48,562 bases of DNA from Actinomycetes bacterium. Lineage in GTDB: Bacteria; Actinomycetota; Actinomycetes; Actinomycetales; Demequinaceae. The position numbers were made by a program, and so were the translations under genes. The notes under the pieces were generated by a model. The model did no database searches and had not been told where the DNA came from. It worked only from the letters and a program-made list of their open reading frames with translations. Positions within the stretch are counted from its first letter, which is position 1; every line of letters begins with the position of its first letter. The DNA is taken from NCBI GenBank assembly GCA_030428165.1, contig JAUIBG010000002.1, positions 1-48,562 on the forward strand, in the 5' to 3' direction. Below are positions 24,876-36,285 of the stretch, one piece after another.

Positions 24876-26621
24876 TCATGTCTCGCCGGCGCCCTCGGCC
24901 CCGTCATCCCACCTGGTGCCGCCCAGGTCGCCACGGAGCGTGCCGGTGAACTCGTCCACCGCCGCCCCCACCGTCGGCGCGACCCGGTCGGGCGCGAAGC
25001 GCTCGGCCACCCCATGGCGGCGCAGCACGTCCAGCACCGGATCCTTGAGCTCCGCGAGCACGAGCGTGATCCCGTTCGCGTGGAGGTAGTCGTCGAGCTC
25101 GACGAGGGCGTCGACGGCGGTCGAGTCGATGTCGGTGATGGGCTCGGCTGCGAGGATCACCGCACGGGTGTCGGGGCCGGCGTCCTCGACCCTGCGCCTC
25201 ACCCAGGTGCCGAACTCCGCCGCGTTCGCGAAGAACAGCGGGGCGTCGAAGCGCACGATCACCAGGCCGGGGATGGGCTCGGCGTGCTCCGCGTGGCGCG
25301 AGAGGTCGTGGTAGCCGCGCATGCCGGGCACCCTGCCCAGCTGGGCGCGGTACGGCCGGCGCGCGTGCTCGACGAACGCCAGCAGCGACAGCGCGAGGGC
25401 GATCACGATGCCCTCCAGCACCCCGACCACCAGCACGCCGACGAGCGCCGCGAGCCCCACCAGCGCATCGGCCCTGTCGACCCTCCACAGGCGCACCTGC
25501 GTCCTGACGTCGATGAGCGTCAGCACCGCGGCGATGACGACGGCGGCGAGCACCGCATCGGGCAGGAAGGCGGTGAGCCCCGGCAGGGCGAGGACGAAGA
25601 GCAGCACCAGTGCGGCGCCCACGATCCCCGTGAGCTGGGTGCGTGAGCCTGCGGCCTCAGCCACCGGCGTGCGCGACGACGATGCGGAGATCGGGAAGCC
25701 GCCCAGGGCGCCGGATGCGATGTTCGCGAGACCCATGCCGCGCAGCTCGTCGCTGCCGTCCACCTCCTCGCCGCGCCGTGCGGCGAGCGAGCGCGACAGC
25801 ACCGCAGTGTCGGTGAAGGCGACCAGCGCGATGCCTGCCGCCGGCGCCAGCAGCGCCAGCACATCGGCCCAGGCCAGGCCGGTCAGCGCGGGGGCCGGGA
25901 GTCCCTGCGGGAGGGCGCCGACCACTGGCATGCTCTGCTCGAGGCCGAGCGCCCACGTGGCGACCGTGCCGAGCACCACCACGACGAGGACTCCTGGCAC
26001 CCGGCTGCGCAGCCGGCGCATCACCAGGATCGTGGCGAGCGAGACGACGCCGAGCGCCGCCGCCGCTGGCACGAGATCGCCGGCGACGACCGCCGTGGCG
26101 ACCTCGGCGAGGCGGCCCCAGGGCGCATCGGCCGTCGTCGCGACTCCGAGCAGCGCGGGCAGCTGGGCGGCGATGACGACCAGCGCGATGGCATTGAGGT
26201 AGCCCACGCGCACCGGCTTGGACAGCAGCTCCGTGACGACGCCGAGGCGCAGCAGCCCTGCGATGACCATGAAGACGCCGACGAGGATCGCCAGGAGGCC
26301 CGCGAGTGCGACCGCACGGTCGGGGTCGCCGTGAGCCAGGGGGAGGATGGTCGCCGCGATGATGGGCGCGAGCGCCGAGTCGGGACCGAGCACCAGGATG
26401 CGCGAGGGGCCGAACACCGCGTACGCGAGGAGCGGCACGATCGTCGCGTAGAGGCCGGTGACGGGAGGCAGGCCGGCAACCGTGGCGTAGCCCATGCCGG
26501 CGGGGATCAGCAGGGCGGTGAGGACCAGCCCCGAGCGCAGGTCCGGCCACAGCCACGCGCGGCGGTAGCCCGCTGCCGTGGCGACTCCGGGGAGCCACCG
26601 CGAGATCACTGACGACGCCAT
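24876..26621 (-). CDS. SulP-family anion transporter with STAS domain
   Basis: 581 aa from ATG 26621, with GGAGG upstream. The N-terminal SLC26/SulP signature is clear: LRSGLVLTALLIPAGMGYATVAGLPPVTGLYATIVPLLAYAVFGPSR. Ten or more membrane segments follow to about residue 420. The cytoplasmic STAS domain covers about 445-560 (GLVIVRFDAPLFFANAAEFGTWVRRRVE, ITDIDSTAVDALVELDDYL). Family members move sulfate, bicarbonate or dicarboxylates. The substrate here cannot be told. It stands alone between the tRNA-Ser(CGA) gene and the LytR_C gene. Confidence 0.92.
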   Translation of the reverse strand: MASSVISRWLPGVATAAGYRRAWLWPDLRSGLVLTALLIPAGMGYATVAGLPPVTGLYATIVPLLAYAVFGPSRILVLGPDSALAPIIAATILPLAHGDPDRAVALAGLLAILVGVFMVIAGLLRLGVVTELLSKPVRVGYLNAIALVVIAAQLPALLGVATTADAPWGRLAEVATAVVAGDLVPAAAALGVVSLATILVMRRLRSRVPGVLVVVVLGTVATWALGLEQSMPVVGALPQGLPAPALTGLAWADVLALLAPAAGIALVAFTDTAVLSRSLAARRGEEVDGSDELRGMGLANIASGALGGFPISASSSRTPVAEAAGSRTQLTGIVGAALVLLFVLALPGLTAFLPDAVLAAVVIAAVLTLIDVRTQVRLWRVDRADALVGLAALVGVLVVGVLEGIVIALALSLLAFVEHARRPYRAQLGRVPGMRGYHDLSRHAEHAEPIPGLVIVRFDAPLFFANAAEFGTWVRRRVEDAGPDTRAVILAAEPITDIDSTAVDALVELDDYLHANGITLVLAELKDPVLDVLRRHGVAERFAPDRVAPTVGAAVDEFTGTLRGDLGGTRWDDGAEGAGET

Positions 26622-26635
26622 CGTCGGCCTCCTAG

Positions 26636-26667
26636 GTCCATCCTCCCGCAGCGCGCGGGCGATGGAC
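26636..26667 (-). terminator. Nested hairpin downstream of the LytR_C gene
   Basis: GTCCATC (26636-26642) pairs with GATGGAC (26661-26667), and inside it CCCGC (26645-26649) pairs with GCGGG (26655-26659). It lies 21 nt after the stop of the minus-strand LytR_C gene. Confidence 0.5.
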
Positions 26668-26688
26668 AGGGCCGAGCGGCCTATCCGG

Positions 26689-27384
26689 CTACGACTCCGG
26701 GCTCGGCGTGGGCGAGGCGGTCGCGAGCGGGTTGTCGGGCAGCTCGCGCGGAGCCGGCACCGTCGACACGAGGTTCACCGGCAGGCATTCGCCCGATGCG
26801 GTCAGCTCGATGTCGGCCATCGCGCTCACATCTGCGGCGGAGACGAGCGTCTCCTCGGGGTTGTACGCGTCGCCGAGCACCAGGTCGACCGTCGCGTCCG
26901 CGCGGTTGTCGAGGACGAGAGCGGCGCCCTCGAAGTGGCGGTCGAGCGTGTACGCGGCCAGGAGGCCCTGGGCGCCGTAGTGGATCTCGACCGCGACCTC
27001 CTCGTCCACGCTCGAGGTCGTCCAGTTGACCGCGCCGACGGTGACGAAGCCGCGCCCATCGAGGATGTCCTCGACGCCGCCGGCGAGCCCGTTGACGTCG
27101 GAGGCGTTGTTGACGCGGACCACGACGGTGTCGGCGGACGCCGCGAAGGCGCCGTCTGGCGGGCAGGCGAGGCTGACGTCGTCGACGTTCACGCCACCCT
27201 CGGGGGTGACGAGCGGTGCGGAGAAGGGGCCGTCGACCTGACCGTTGTAGACGGCAACCGAGAAGATCGCAGCAGCGCCGAGCCCGATGACGAGGACTCC
27301 GAAGATGGCGATCTGCCTCTCGCGCCGCGAGCGGCGGACCTCACGACGAGGACGGCCGGGGCGGCTCGATGGCGTCTCGCTCAC
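26689..27384 (-). CDS. Membrane-anchored LytR_C domain protein
   Basis: 231 aa from GTG 27384 (GAGGA upstream). A short basic cytoplasmic part (RRREVRRSRRERQ-like) leads to one membrane helix near residues 22-44 (IAIFGVLVIGLGAAAIFSVAVY). The extracellular part holds a LytR C-terminal domain (about 85-190, VVVRVNNASDVNGLAGGVEDILDGRGFVTVGAVNW, AAYTLDRHFEGAALVLDNRADATVDLVLGDAY). The tail is Pro/Ser-rich. Such small proteins are common in actinobacteria and are thought to act at the cell wall, but their function is not known. The frame is open further upstream across the tRNA gene, which is not coding. Confidence 0.75.
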   Translation of the reverse strand: MSETPSSRPGRPRREVRRSRRERQIAIFGVLVIGLGAAAIFSVAVYNGQVDGPFSAPLVTPEGGVNVDDVSLACPPDGAFAASADTVVVRVNNASDVNGLAGGVEDILDGRGFVTVGAVNWTTSSVDEEVAVEIHYGAQGLLAAYTLDRHFEGAALVLDNRADATVDLVLGDAYNPEETLVSAADVSAMADIELTASGECLPVNLVSTVPAPRELPDNPLATASPTPSPES

Positions 27385-27415
27385 AGAACCGTCCTCGTCA
27401 TAGGGCCACGGGTGG

Positions 27416-27500
27416 CGGAGGATGGGGGATTCGAACCCCCGAGGGCTTGCACCCAACACGCGTTCCAGGCGTGCGCCATAGGCCGCTAGGCGAATCCTCC
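27416..27500 (-). tRNA. tRNA-Ser, anticodon GGA
   Basis: Read on the minus strand, acceptor GGAGGAT (27500-27494) pairs with ATCCTCC (27423-27417), discriminator G at 27416. The anticodon stem CACGC/GCGTG encloses CTGGAAC, anticodon GGA. A long variable arm and T loop GGTTCGAATC are present. A -10-like TACCAT lies at 27516-27511. Confidence 0.95.
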
Positions 27501-27579
27501 AGGAGCACACATGGTACCCGAGTGACACGGGGGACCGCGAACCCGCGCGAACGGGGGCCGATGCCGGGTACGATGGACG

Positions 27580-27671
27580 CCGGCCCTCCACGTGGCGCCA
27601 CCTCGCCCAACTCCCCCAGGTCGGAAACGAAGCAAGGGTAAGCGGGCTCTGGCGGGTGCGTGGAGGGTCCT
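27580..27671 (+). ncRNA. ffs: Small signal recognition particle RNA (4.5S type)
   Basis: The conserved apical loop domain CAGGTCGGAAACGAAGCA, followed by AGGGTAAGCGG, matches the SRP domain IV consensus that binds Ffh. The 5' segment GGCCCTCCACG pairs with CGTGGAGGGTC at the 3' end, closing a single long hairpin of about 90 nt. A -10 element TACGAT (27569-27574) fits a start near 27580. The ends are approximate. The position just before dnaX is typical for actinobacteria. Confidence 0.92.
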
Positions 27672-27725
27672 CTCATGTCCCCATCCGCGCGTGCCGCGTC
27701 GGTCCCTCGGGCTAGGCTCGCTCCC

Positions 27726-29573
27726 GTGACCACAGCGCTCTACCGCCGGTACCGGCCGGACACCTTCGCCGACGTCGTCGGGCAGGAGCACGTCACCGCG
27801 CCGCTGATGCAGGCGCTGCGCTCCGACAAGGTCGGTCACGCGTACCTCTTCTCGGGCCCTCGCGGCTGCGGCAAGACCACCTCGGCCCGCATCCTGGCGC
27901 GCTGCCTCAACTGCGAGCAGGGGCCCACGGACACTCCCTGCGGCACCTGCGACAGCTGCGTCGAGCTGGCGCGCGGCGGCCCCGGCAGCGTCGACGTGGT
28001 CGAGATCGACGCCGCGTCGCACAATGGCGTGGACGACGCCCGCGACCTGCGCGAGCGCGCGGCCTTCGCCCCGGCGCGCGACCGCTTCAAGATCTTCATC
28101 CTGGACGAGGCGCACATGGTGACGCCGCAGGGCTTCAACGCCCTGCTCAAGCTCGTCGAGGAGCCGCCGCCGCACATCCGCTTCGTGTTCGCGACCACCG
28201 AGCCCGACAAGGTCATCGGCACCATCCGTTCGCGCACGCACCACTACCCGTTCAGGCTCGTGGCCCCGCCGGTGCTGAACGACTTCCTCGGCACCATCTG
28301 CGAGTCCGAGGGCGTCCAGGTCGCCTCCGGCGTGCTGCCGCTGGTGGTCCGCGCCGGCGGAGGATCGGTGCGCGACTCGCTCTCCGTCCTCGACCAGTTG
28401 ATCGCCGGCTCGGACGGCGAGGTCACCTACGAGGGCGCGATCGCGCTGCTGGGCTTCACCGACGCGACTCTGCTGGATGACGCCGTGTCCGCGCTCGCGG
28501 CAGCCGACGGCGCGAGCCTCTTCGACGTCATCGACCGCGTGGTCTCCAGCGGCCATGAGCCACGCAGGTTCGTCGAGGACCTCCTGGAGCGCCTGCGCGA
28601 CATCGTCATCGTCGCCGCCTCCCGCGGCGCCGGCGTCGGCGCGCTGGGCGAGCTTCCCGAGGACCAGCGCGAGCGCCTGGTGGACCAGGCCAGGGGCCTG
28701 GGTCTGCAGCGGGCGTCGAGCTCGGCCGATCTGGTCAACGACGCGCTGTCGTCGATGGTGGGCGCCACGTCGCCCCGACTCCACCTCGAGCTGCTGTGCG
28801 CTCGCCTGCTCGCCCAGGGACCGGCGGCGCCGATGCCGGCAGCGGCGCCCGCCGAGCGCCCCGTCGTCGCCGCTGCGCCTGCTGCAGCCGCGCCTGCTGC
28901 GGCCGCGCCGTCCCGTGCACCCGAGCCCGCACCGGTGACTGCACCCGCGGCCGCGCCGGACGCGGTCCCCGCCGGCGAACCGACCGACGCCCCGGCTCCG
29001 CAGTCCTCGCAGGACGCAGCGCCGGAGCCCGAGGCCACGCAATCGCCGGAGCCCGAGCCCGTCACCGCCGCGCCAGCCGCCGCCAGCAGCGGCTCGGACG
29101 GCTCCGACTCTGAGCTGGTGCGCAGGCGCTGGCGCGAGGTGCTCGGCACCCTCGAGCGCCGCCGTGTCACGTGGGCGATGGTGAGCCAGAGCGCCCAGGT
29201 GCTGAGCGTCGAGGAGGGCGTGCTCACGCTCGGCTTCGACAATCCCGCCCTCGCCGGACGCTTCGACGGCGGCGACCACGCGGAGAACGTCGCCCTCGCC
29301 GTGCGCGAGACGCTGGGCCTCAAGGTGCGCGTCGTCGGCACCACGGGACCGGCGGCGAACTCTGCCGCGGCGGCAGCCGCCCCGGCATCGGCTCCGGCCG
29401 CGGCCGCTCCCGCCGTCTACGCCGCGAGCGCACCCGTCGAGCCCGAGCCGCCGGAACCGGAGGACGAGCACCTCGAGGACATCTCCGAGGACGACGCCGC
29501 CGCGCCCGACGAGGCCCTGTCGGGCTCGGACATCGTCGCACGCGAGCTCGGCGGCGTCATCATCGAGGACTAG
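27726..29573 (+). CDS. dnaX: DNA polymerase III subunit gamma/tau
   Basis: 615 aa from GTG 27726; TAGGCT (27713-27718) 7 nt before it and no Shine-Dalgarno suggest a leaderless start. It is the clamp-loader ATPase. Walker A SGPRGCGKT is at about 43-51. The zinc-binding cysteines follow (C63, C72, C75, C78), then LDEAHM (Walker B), the SRC-like region IRSRTHHYPF, and domain III to about 370. Residues about 385-480 form an Ala/Pro/Glu-rich linker. A tau-like C-terminal domain follows (ELVRRRWREVLGTLERRRVTWAM). I saw no A-rich frameshift signal, so gamma may not be made. The gene is followed by recR. Confidence 0.95.
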   Translation: MTTALYRRYRPDTFADVVGQEHVTAPLMQALRSDKVGHAYLFSGPRGCGKTTSARILARCLNCEQGPTDTPCGTCDSCVELARGGPGSVDVVEIDAASHNGVDDARDLRERAAFAPARDRFKIFILDEAHMVTPQGFNALLKLVEEPPPHIRFVFATTEPDKVIGTIRSRTHHYPFRLVAPPVLNDFLGTICESEGVQVASGVLPLVVRAGGGSVRDSLSVLDQLIAGSDGEVTYEGAIALLGFTDATLLDDAVSALAAADGASLFDVIDRVVSSGHEPRRFVEDLLERLRDIVIVAASRGAGVGALGELPEDQRERLVDQARGLGLQRASSSADLVNDALSSMVGATSPRLHLELLCARLLAQGPAAPMPAAAPAERPVVAAAPAAAAPAAAAPSRAPEPAPVTAPAAAPDAVPAGEPTDAPAPQSSQDAAPEPEATQSPEPEPVTAAPAAASSGSDGSDSELVRRRWREVLGTLERRRVTWAMVSQSAQVLSVEEGVLTLGFDNPALAGRFDGGDHAENVALAVRETLGLKVRVVGTTGPAANSAAAAAAPASAPAAAAPAVYAASAPVEPEPPEPEDEHLEDISEDDAAAPDEALSGSDIVARELGGVIIED

Positions 29574-29636
29574 CCGAATCCGCGCGGGCCGTGAGCCTGC
29601 AGGGCTCGTGCCCACGCGCCGCCTACGCTTGAGCCC

Positions 29637-30233
29637 ATGTACGACGGCGCTGTTCAGGACCTGATCGACGAGCTGGGAGCCCTCCCCGGCATCGGCCCCA
29701 AGAGCGCGCAGCGCATCGCCTTCTACCTGCTGGGCGCAGACGCGGTCGACGTGAAGCGCCTCGCCGACGCCATCACCACGGTGAAGGAGCGCGTGCGCTT
29801 CTGCGCGACGTGCGGCAACGTCGCCGAGTCGGAGACCTGCCGCATCTGCGCCGACGAGCGCCGCGACCGCTCGCTGCTGTGCGTGGTCGAGGAGCCCAAG
29901 GACGTCGCCGCGATCGAGCGCACCAGGGAGTACCGCGGCCGGTACCACGTGCTGGGCGGCGCGATCGATCCCATGAACGCCGTCGGTCCCGACGACCTGC
30001 GGATACGCGAGCTGATGTCGCGCCTCGCGGACGACGAGATCACCGAGGTGATCATCGCGACCGACCCCAACATCGAGGGCGAGGCGACGGCGACGTACCT
30101 GAGCCGCATGCTGAGCGGCGTGGGCGTCGCGGTGTCGCGCCTGGCCTCGGGGCTCCCCGTGGGCGGCGACCTCGAGTACGCCGACGAGGTGACGCTGGGC
30201 CGCGCCCTCGAGGGGCGCCGCACCCTCTCCTAG
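29637..30233 (+). CDS. recR: Recombination mediator RecR
   Basis: 198 aa, the standard length. RecR works with RecO (and RecF) to load RecA on gapped DNA. It has an N-terminal helix-hairpin-helix ([20 protein letters not shown]), a C4 zinc finger ([16 protein letters not shown]), a Toprim domain ([33 protein letters not shown]), and a C-terminal [26 protein letters not shown] (29624-29629) 7 nt before the ATG and no Shine-Dalgarno point to a leaderless start, so recR may be expressed apart from dnaX. The dnaX-recR pair is conserved across bacteria. Confidence 0.97.
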   Translation: MYDGAVQDLIDELGALPGIGPKSAQRIAFYLLGADAVDVKRLADAITTVKERVRFCATCGNVAESETCRICADERRDRSLLCVVEEPKDVAAIERTREYRGRYHVLGGAIDPMNAVGPDDLRIRELMSRLADDEITEVIIATDPNIEGEATATYLSRMLSGVGVAVSRLASGLPVGGDLEYADEVTLGRALEGRRTLS

Positions 30234-30245
30234 CCTGCCGCCCCG

Positions 30246-31358
30246 CTACGCGACTCGGGTGCCGGAGATCAGCTTCCCGTAGGGCACCTTCACACGGCGG
30301 ATCGCGATCAGCACCGATCCCGCGGCCAACAGCGTGTGGAAGCCGATGCCCCACGGCCACACCGCCGAGAGCTCCTGGAGCTCCTCGGCCCGCTGCAGCT
30401 CCTCCGGGAGCGCCTCGGTGTCGCCGTAGTTGTAGTAGCACCAGTTCTGGAACTCGGCGGGACCGAGCCTGGCCTCGCGCACGGCGTACTTGATCGACCC
30501 GAGCATCGTCTGGTCGTCGTAGAAGTTGCGGTCGAAGTCATCCTCGGCGGGGGCCGCATCGGCCACGATCACGAACGGGTTGGCGGCGAGCAGCCACCAC
30601 ACGTACTCGGTGTGCGGCTCCTCCCACGTCTCCTCGCGCCATTCGCAGTCCTCGATCGACGGCTCGCCCTCGGCCCAGTCGTAGTCGTAGGACACGTCGT
30701 AGATGCGCGTGGTCGTCGGCTGGATCGACAGCGCCGTGCCGAGCCCGAAGAAGACCAGGGTGAGCACCGCGAGGGTCGCGACCGCGAGATACGTCAGGAC
30801 CGCCGATGCCGCGGTCCCGGCGAGGGACGCGGACAGCCCCATGCCGATGGCGCAGATGACGAGCAGCTCGAAGGCCAGCACCAGCACGGTCACCACGGCG
30901 GTCCAGAACGGCGCGTGGGAGACGACGGCGCCGATGACGATGAACGGCAGGGCGACCGTGAGGAACGCGAGCGACGCGAGCCACGCGGCGAGCAGCTTGC
31001 CCAGCACGATGGTCGTCGCCGAGAGCGTCGTGGCCTGCAGCGGCGCGAGCGTGCCGTCCTTGCGGTCGCCGTTGATCGAGGTCGCGGTCAGCGTCGGCGA
31101 GACGAGCAGGCCCATGAACAGGACGAAGAAGACGACCGTGCCGAAGATGACGCCGTAGTCATCGCCACCGAACATCTGCCCGTTCACGGCGAACGCCAGC
31201 AGCAGGGTGAAGATGCCGACGAGCGATCCGAACGCGATCAGCGCGGCGATCCACTTGCCCGAGCGCACCCTGAGGCGCAGCTCGAGAGCGGCGACCAGCC
31301 AGACGCCGCCCATCGTGGCCCTGGCGCGGGAGGTCCGGGCCTGCGTCGCGGTGCTCAT
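30246..31358 (-). CDS. ABC-2 family permease with an acidic extracellular insert
   Basis: 370 aa from ATG 31358, which overlaps the upstream ATPase gene by 4 nt. About six membrane segments: a first pair near the N-terminus (GVWLVAALELRLRVRSGKWIAALIAFGSLVGIFTLL), then VIFGTVVFFVLFMGLLVSPTLTATSINGDRKDGTL, typical of ABC-2 permeases. Between the last two helices lies a roughly 130-residue hydrophilic, Asp/Glu/Tyr/Trp-rich stretch (for example YDWAEGEPSIEDCEWREETWEEP), probably exposed outside. Substrate unknown. It is convergent with recR, 12 nt from its stop. Confidence 0.85.
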   Translation of the reverse strand: MSTATQARTSRARATMGGVWLVAALELRLRVRSGKWIAALIAFGSLVGIFTLLLAFAVNGQMFGGDDYGVIFGTVVFFVLFMGLLVSPTLTATSINGDRKDGTLAPLQATTLSATTIVLGKLLAAWLASLAFLTVALPFIVIGAVVSHAPFWTAVVTVLVLAFELLVICAIGMGLSASLAGTAASAVLTYLAVATLAVLTLVFFGLGTALSIQPTTTRIYDVSYDYDWAEGEPSIEDCEWREETWEEPHTEYVWWLLAANPFVIVADAAPAEDDFDRNFYDDQTMLGSIKYAVREARLGPAEFQNWCYYNYGDTEALPEELQRAEELQELSAVWPWGIGFHTLLAAGSVLIAIRRVKVPYGKLISGTRVA

Positions 31359-32311
31359 CGCTGCTCCCCCTCGAGGCTCAGATAGGTCGACTCGAGCGCG
31401 GAGCCCACGGGGGCGAGGGCGGCGACGGCCACCCCTGCCGCGACCAGCTCGGCGTTCAGCGCGGCGGCGTCGGCGGCATCGGCCACCTCGACGATCGCGC
31501 CGGCCTCGGTCGTCTCCCAGGCGCGTGTCTGGGCCGCGAGCGCCTTCTGCAGCGCCGCGGCGTCGAGCCCGATGACGGAGTAGCGCCGCCTGGCCCGCTC
31601 GAGGTGCTCGGACGCCTCGGTGCCGCGCGTGGAGCCGGCGAACATGAAGACGGCGTCGTCGACCATTTCGTCGAGCTCGGCGAGCACGTGCGAGGAGATG
31701 AGGATGGCCTTGCCCTCGGCGGCGAGCTCGCGCAGCACGGTGCGCAGCTCGGCCCGGGCGCGGGGGTCGAGGCCGGAGGCGGGCTCGTCCAGGATCAGCA
31801 CCGCGGGGTCGTGGACGATCGCCCTCGCGAGCGACAGCCGCTGCTTCTGGCCGCGGGACAGGACGCGCGCGGGTCGCGAGGCGAACTCGGCGAGCTGGAA
31901 CCTGGTGAGGAGCTCGAACGCCCTCGCGCGGGCATCGGTCGCCTTGATCCCGTACGCCCTGGCGAACGTCGTGACCACCTCGAGACACGTGAGCGAGTCC
32001 CAGGTGCCCAGGGTGTCCGGCATCCAGCCCACGCGCGTGCGGGCCTTCACCGGGGAGCGCCTCATGTTCGCGCCGCCCACGGTGATCGTGCCGGCGTCGG
32101 GGGCGAGCAGCCCCGCGAGCATCAGCATCAGTGTGGTCTTGCCAGCGCCGTTCGGGCCGATGAGGGCGGTCACCTGTCCCGGCGCGATCGCCAGGTCGGC
32201 TGACACCACGGCCTGCACCGTCCCGAAGGCGCGGCGGACGCCGGTCGCCGTCAGTGCGGCATCGGCCGGATCCGCCGCTGCGGGCTCATCCACGACATCC
32301 ATATCGCTCAC
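31355..32311 (-). CDS. ABC transporter ATP-binding protein
   Basis: 318 aa from GTG 32311. Walker A ALIGPNGAGKTTLMLMLAG near residues 49-67, signature VLSRGQKQRLSLARAI, and Walker B AVLILDEPASGLDPRAR; a CcmA/NatA-like family. The C-terminal ~90 residues form the extra domain seen in exporter ATPases of this type. It is coupled to the permease gene by an ATGA overlap. There is no Shine-Dalgarno; TATCCT (32324-32319) lies 7 nt before the GTG, so the mRNA may be leaderless. It is divergent from a lipoprotein gene, 174 nt away. In that gap I see only a short GCCTG/CAGGC hairpin. Confidence 0.9.
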   Translation of the reverse strand: MSDMDVVDEPAAADPADAALTATGVRRAFGTVQAVVSADLAIAPGQVTALIGPNGAGKTTLMLMLAGLLAPDAGTITVGGANMRRSPVKARTRVGWMPDTLGTWDSLTCLEVVTTFARAYGIKATDARARAFELLTRFQLAEFASRPARVLSRGQKQRLSLARAIVHDPAVLILDEPASGLDPRARAELRTVLRELAAEGKAILISSHVLAELDEMVDDAVFMFAGSTRGTEASEHLERARRRYSVIGLDAAALQKALAAQTRAWETTEAGAIVEVADAADAAALNAELVAAGVAVAALAPVGSALESTYLSLEGEQR

Positions 32312-32485
32312 AACGCTGAGGATACGTCGCGGGTTGGGTCGGCGGGAGGTGAGGGCGCGACGACGCGCCGAGGACAGGCTGCCTGCACTCTCAGGCGGCT
32401 CTCGGGAACCCCTCAGATTCGCTTCCTACGGTGGTTCGCGACACCACTCATCGACACGCAGCAGACAGACAAGGACGCGGTACCC

Positions 32486-33667
32486 ATGACTTCCACTCCC
32501 CGATCACCCCGGCGCAGGATCGTCGCGGCGGCGCTGCCGCTGGCCGCGGCTCTCGCGATCACGCTGAGCGCGTGCTCCACCGACACGACCGACGACGTCG
32601 CGACCTCGAGCAGTGCCGTCGAGGAGACGACCACCGAGGCCACGACGGACTCCGTCGCGGAGACCTCGTACGAGGTCGACTCCTCCGAGACCATCGACGT
32701 CGGCTCGGCTGCGCTGATCTCCATCACGCGCGGTGGCACCTACACGCTGACCGGCTCCGGCACGGGCAGCGTGGTCGTCGACACCGAGGAGGACGTCGTT
32801 CTGATCCTCGACGGCGTGTCCATCGTGAGCGAGACCGGCGCCGCGATCGTCGTGCAGAACGCGAACAACGTCTACATCGAGCTGGCCGACGGCAGCGACA
32901 ACTACCTCGAGGACGCCTCGACCCGCAGCGACGAGGAGATCGACGGCACGCTCTACTCCGCCGACGACCTCATCTTCAGCGGCAGCGGCACGCTGACCGT
33001 GGTCGCGAACTACGCCGACGGCATCGTCAGCAATGACGACCTCACCATCGAGTCCGGCACCTACGTGGTGACCGCAGCCGACGAGGGCATCAAGGGCCGC
33101 GACTCGATCGAGGTCCTGGGCGGCGCGATCGACATCACCGCGGGCGGCGACGGCCTCAAGAGCACCAACGACGAGGAGGCCGAGCGCGGGTACGTCTACA
33201 TCGCCGACGGCACCATCACGATCGACTCGGGCGACGACGCCATCAAGGCGGCCTCGTGGATCACCGTCGACGGCGGCACGATCGACGTCACCGACTCCTA
33301 CGAGGGGCTCGAGGCGCAGACCATCACCGTGAACGATGGTGACATCACCATCTACGCCTCGGACGACGGCGTGAACGCGGTGAACAACGGCGGCGCCTAC
33401 ACGGGCGAGGTGCTGATCGAGGTCAACGGAGGCACGATGGACGTCACCGTCGGCAGCGGCGACACCGACGCGTTCGACTCGAACGGCGACCTCACCGTCA
33501 CCGGCGGCACGATCACCGTCACCGCCCCGACCTCCTCGTTCGACTACGACGGCACCGGCAGCTACACCGGCGGCACCCTGATCGTGAACGGCCAGCAGCT
33601 CAGCTCGCTGCCCACCGGGATGGGCGGCGGCGGCGGCATGGGCGGCGGCCCGGGCGGACGCGGCTAG
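32486..33667 (+). CDS. Cthe_2159-like carbohydrate-binding lipoprotein
   Basis: 393 aa. The lipoprotein signal is [20 protein letters not shown] then [10 protein letters not shown] (lipid Cys about residue 30). A Ser/Thr/Asp-rich tether follows to about 70. The rest is a right-handed beta-helix-like repeat protein with many short strands of the type [59 protein letters not shown], and repeated GDDAIKA or DDGVNA turns. This pattern is that of Cthe_2159 (DUF4353), a cellulose- and polygalacturonate-binding family. It ends in a Gly/Met run ([16 protein letters not shown]). It is probably anchored on the outer face. Exact ligand unknown. Confidence 0.8.
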   Translation: MTSTPRSPRRRIVAAALPLAAALAITLSACSTDTTDDVATSSSAVEETTTEATTDSVAETSYEVDSSETIDVGSAALISITRGGTYTLTGSGTGSVVVDTEEDVVLILDGVSIVSETGAAIVVQNANNVYIELADGSDNYLEDASTRSDEEIDGTLYSADDLIFSGSGTLTVVANYADGIVSNDDLTIESGTYVVTAADEGIKGRDSIEVLGGAIDITAGGDGLKSTNDEEAERGYVYIADGTITIDSGDDAIKAASWITVDGGTIDVTDSYEGLEAQTITVNDGDITIYASDDGVNAVNNGGAYTGEVLIEVNGGTMDVTVGSGDTDAFDSNGDLTVTGGTITVTAPTSSFDYDGTGSYTGGTLIVNGQQLSSLPTGMGGGGGMGGGPGGRG

Positions 33668-33680
33668 CAGCCCCTCCCGT

Positions 33681-33712
33681 GGCGGGACGGCGGCCTCCAT
33701 TGCCGTCCCGCC
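33681..33712 (+). terminator. Hairpin after the Cthe_2159-like gene
   Basis: GGCGGGACGGC (33681-33691) pairs perfectly with GCCGTCCCGCC (33702-33712) over a 10-nt loop, 13 nt after the stop. No U-tract. A -10-like TAGACT for lysC lies near 33736. Confidence 0.7.
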
Positions 33713-33798
33713 ATGGGAACCCGCCGCGCGCACTAGACTGTTGCGGGCGCGCGTACGGGCGCGCACGGAAATCAGCTAGCTGTCGTGGAGTCCTGCGC

Positions 33799-36096
<2,298 letters not shown>

Positions 36097-36098
<2 letters not shown>

Positions 36099-36114
36099 CC
36101 GCCGCGGTCACCGC
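36097..36114 (+). repeat. 18-bp direct repeat, left copy
   Basis: AGCCGCCGCGGTCACCGC here overlaps the asd stop codon and is repeated exactly at 36268-36285, where it overlaps the stop codon of the GH51 gene. The 153 bp between them contain palindrome copy B. Confidence 0.85.
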
Positions 36115-36166
36115 GCCACCCCGGCGCCACCACGGCACCATCGCCGCGATCCTGCCACCGGGCTTG

Positions 36167-36217
36167 GTGGAACATCTCGCACGGAAATCTCGAGCATTTC
36201 CATACAGGACGTTCCAC
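36167..36217. repeat. 51-bp palindrome, copy B
   Basis: Outer arms GTGGAAC (36167-36173) and GTTCCAC (36211-36217), 37 nt apart. Inner stem GGAAAT (36183-36188) / ATTTCC (36196-36201). A G-rich stretch (GGTGGGGTCAGGGG) follows. It lies between the convergent asd and GH51 genes and could act there as a terminator; no gene is visible in this gap. Confidence 0.85.
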
Positions 36218-36267
36218 TTTTCCGGTGGGGTCAGGGGACAGTGAGGCGGGCGCCGCGCGGGTCTCGC

Positions 36268-36285
36268 AGCCGCCGCGGTCACCGC
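36268..36285 (+). repeat. 18-bp direct repeat, right copy
   Basis: Exact copy of 36097-36114, overlapping the 3' end of the GH51 gene. A 12-bp part of it (GCCGCGGTCACC, inverted) also occurs at the end of the DUF2804 gene near 47316. Confidence 0.85.

Noticed and set aside
27660-27725. N-terminal extension of dnaX through the SRP RNA end
   Set aside because: The frame overlaps the SRP RNA 3' stem, and the added residues are not found in DnaX. GTG 27726 begins the conserved TTALYRRYRPDTF.
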